This document shows, piece by piece, positions 63,627-64,000 of a stretch of DNA of 64,000 nt. The DNA comes from Candidatus Pelagibacter sp. RS40 (GTDB lineage: Bacteria; Pseudomonadota; Alphaproteobacteria; Pelagibacterales; Pelagibacteraceae): assembly GCF_002101295.1 (NCBI RefSeq), contig NZ_CP020778.1, positions 1,281,001-1,345,000 on the forward strand, read 5' to 3'. Under the pieces are notes generated by a model. The model was not told the origin of the DNA and ran no database searches. It saw only the letters and a list, made by a program, of their open reading frames with translations. The stretch's first letter is position 1, and each line of letters starts with the position of its first letter. The position numbers and the translations under genes are program-made.

Positions 63627-64000
63627 TTTAATAAATCTTTAAATTCTAAAAAAAAAGTCTCGATATCAAGATTATATTTTTTGACGTTTGATAATTTTTT
63701 TAGAAAATATTCTTTTGCTTTAAAAATATTTTTTTTTTGAGCATTTATATTTTTATAAAAGTATAATTCAATAAAAAGATTAAGATTTAATAATATAAAT
63801 TCATCTTTTAAATGTGATGGGTTTATTGTGATTTCATATAATAAATCTTCAATGCTAAAATTTTGAATATCTAAGTTATTTTCATTAAAATAAATTGACA
63901 AATTAATTAAAAAAACTGGATTATGATAGTAATTTTTAAAATCTAAAGAAATTTGATCATATACATTTTCAGAAAAGTAAGAGTTAACAATATTTTCTAC
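63623..64000 (-). CDS. holB: Probable DNA polymerase III subunit delta', C-terminal part (5' end outside window)
   Basis: An open frame of 125 codons runs off the right edge and ends four bases into metG. The visible part is a helical C-terminal segment (YHNPVFLINLSIYFNENNLD, LKDEFILLNLNLFIELYFYK). It has no diagnostic motif, because the AAA+ part of HolB lies beyond the window. The assignment rests on the conserved tmk-holB-metG-tatD order. A TTG at 63901 is not needed as a start because the frame is open throughout. Confidence 0.6.
   Translation of the reverse strand, partial: VENIVNSYFSENVYDQISLDFKNYYHNPVFLINLSIYFNENNLDIQNFSIEDLLYEITINPSHLKDEFILLNLNLFIELYFYKNINAQKKNIFKAKEYFLKKLSNVKKYNLDIETFFLEFKDLLK

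Overview
The window is a very AT-rich, tightly packed bacterial chromosome segment that reads as SAR11 (Candidatus Pelagibacter, Alphaproteobacteria). The evidence is the low GC, start/stop overlaps of 1-14 bases between most neighbours, lysine/asparagine/isoleucine-rich proteins, alphaproteobacterial gene orders (dapA-smpB-folK-rsh-pyrE-pdxJ-acpS-lepB-rnc-recO; glyA-nrdR-ribD-ribE-ribB-ribH-nusB-thiL-hppA; rplM-rpsI-argC; holB-metG-tatD-MBL), a heterotetrameric sarcosine oxidase operon and a probable SAM-V riboswitch in front of a metY gene. All stops fit the standard bacterial code. No rRNA, insertion sequence, prophage or CRISPR array was seen; three tRNA genes are present.

Layout. 1-4429 (minus): 3'-truncated topA, plsY, a dihydroorotase-like gene without zinc ligands, pyrB and ruvX. 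4481-10580 (plus): gatCAB, an O-methyltransferase, trhO and a MATE exporter. 10554-15635 (minus): soxBDAG for sarcosine catabolism. 15723-18939: a secreted Cys-containing protein, tRNA-Ser(GCT) and a lytic transglycosylase. 18976-26340 (plus): the dapA-to-recO housekeeping operon. 26297-27286: hemB on minus. 27357-36880 (plus): a beta-hydroxylase-like gene, rpiB, glyA, nrdR, riboflavin genes, nusB, thiL and the proton pyrophosphatase hppA. 36877-39856: bamE, a cytochrome bc1 assembly chaperone, rpmF, plsX, ihfA, merR and rpmG. 39857-45944: aroQ, ctaA, then two metY paralogues flanking a hydrolase and an unassigned methyltransferase. 46075-49521 (plus): rplM, rpsI, argC, a small lipoprotein and hom. 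49514-51746 (minus): glutathione peroxidase, nhaA and a zinc-ribbon membrane protein. 51843-54267: tRNA-Pro, an NDUFS4 homologue, an SbmA-like transporter, glpX and tRNA-Glu.

54303-58823 is the accessory part: a GIY-YIG protein, two glycosyltransferases, an orphan tyrosine recombinase, a small membrane protein, a non-coding stretch with at least six consecutive stable helices (57827-58045), a one-domain alkyltransferase and a 482-base gap between converging genes. 58824-64000 (minus) returns to core genes: DMT and AEC transporters, MBL hydrolase, tatD, metG and the 3' end of a probable holB.

Functionally the window serves translation, cofactor supply (riboflavin, pyridoxal phosphate, folate, thiamine diphosphate, heme), envelope assembly, and use of reduced carbon and sulfur compounds: sarcosine oxidation feeds one-carbon metabolism with glyA, and the metY genes with hom fit sulfur assimilation into methionine under SAM feedback. 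The strongest candidate for something undescribed is the structured RNA at 57827-58045, followed by the metY/hydrolase/methyltransferase cassette. Several enzymes have reduced or altered forms: a PyrC-like protein without zinc ligands, a compact Rsh without its central regulatory region, NrdR with a shortened zinc knuckle, and a RibA-like domain without catalytic cysteines.
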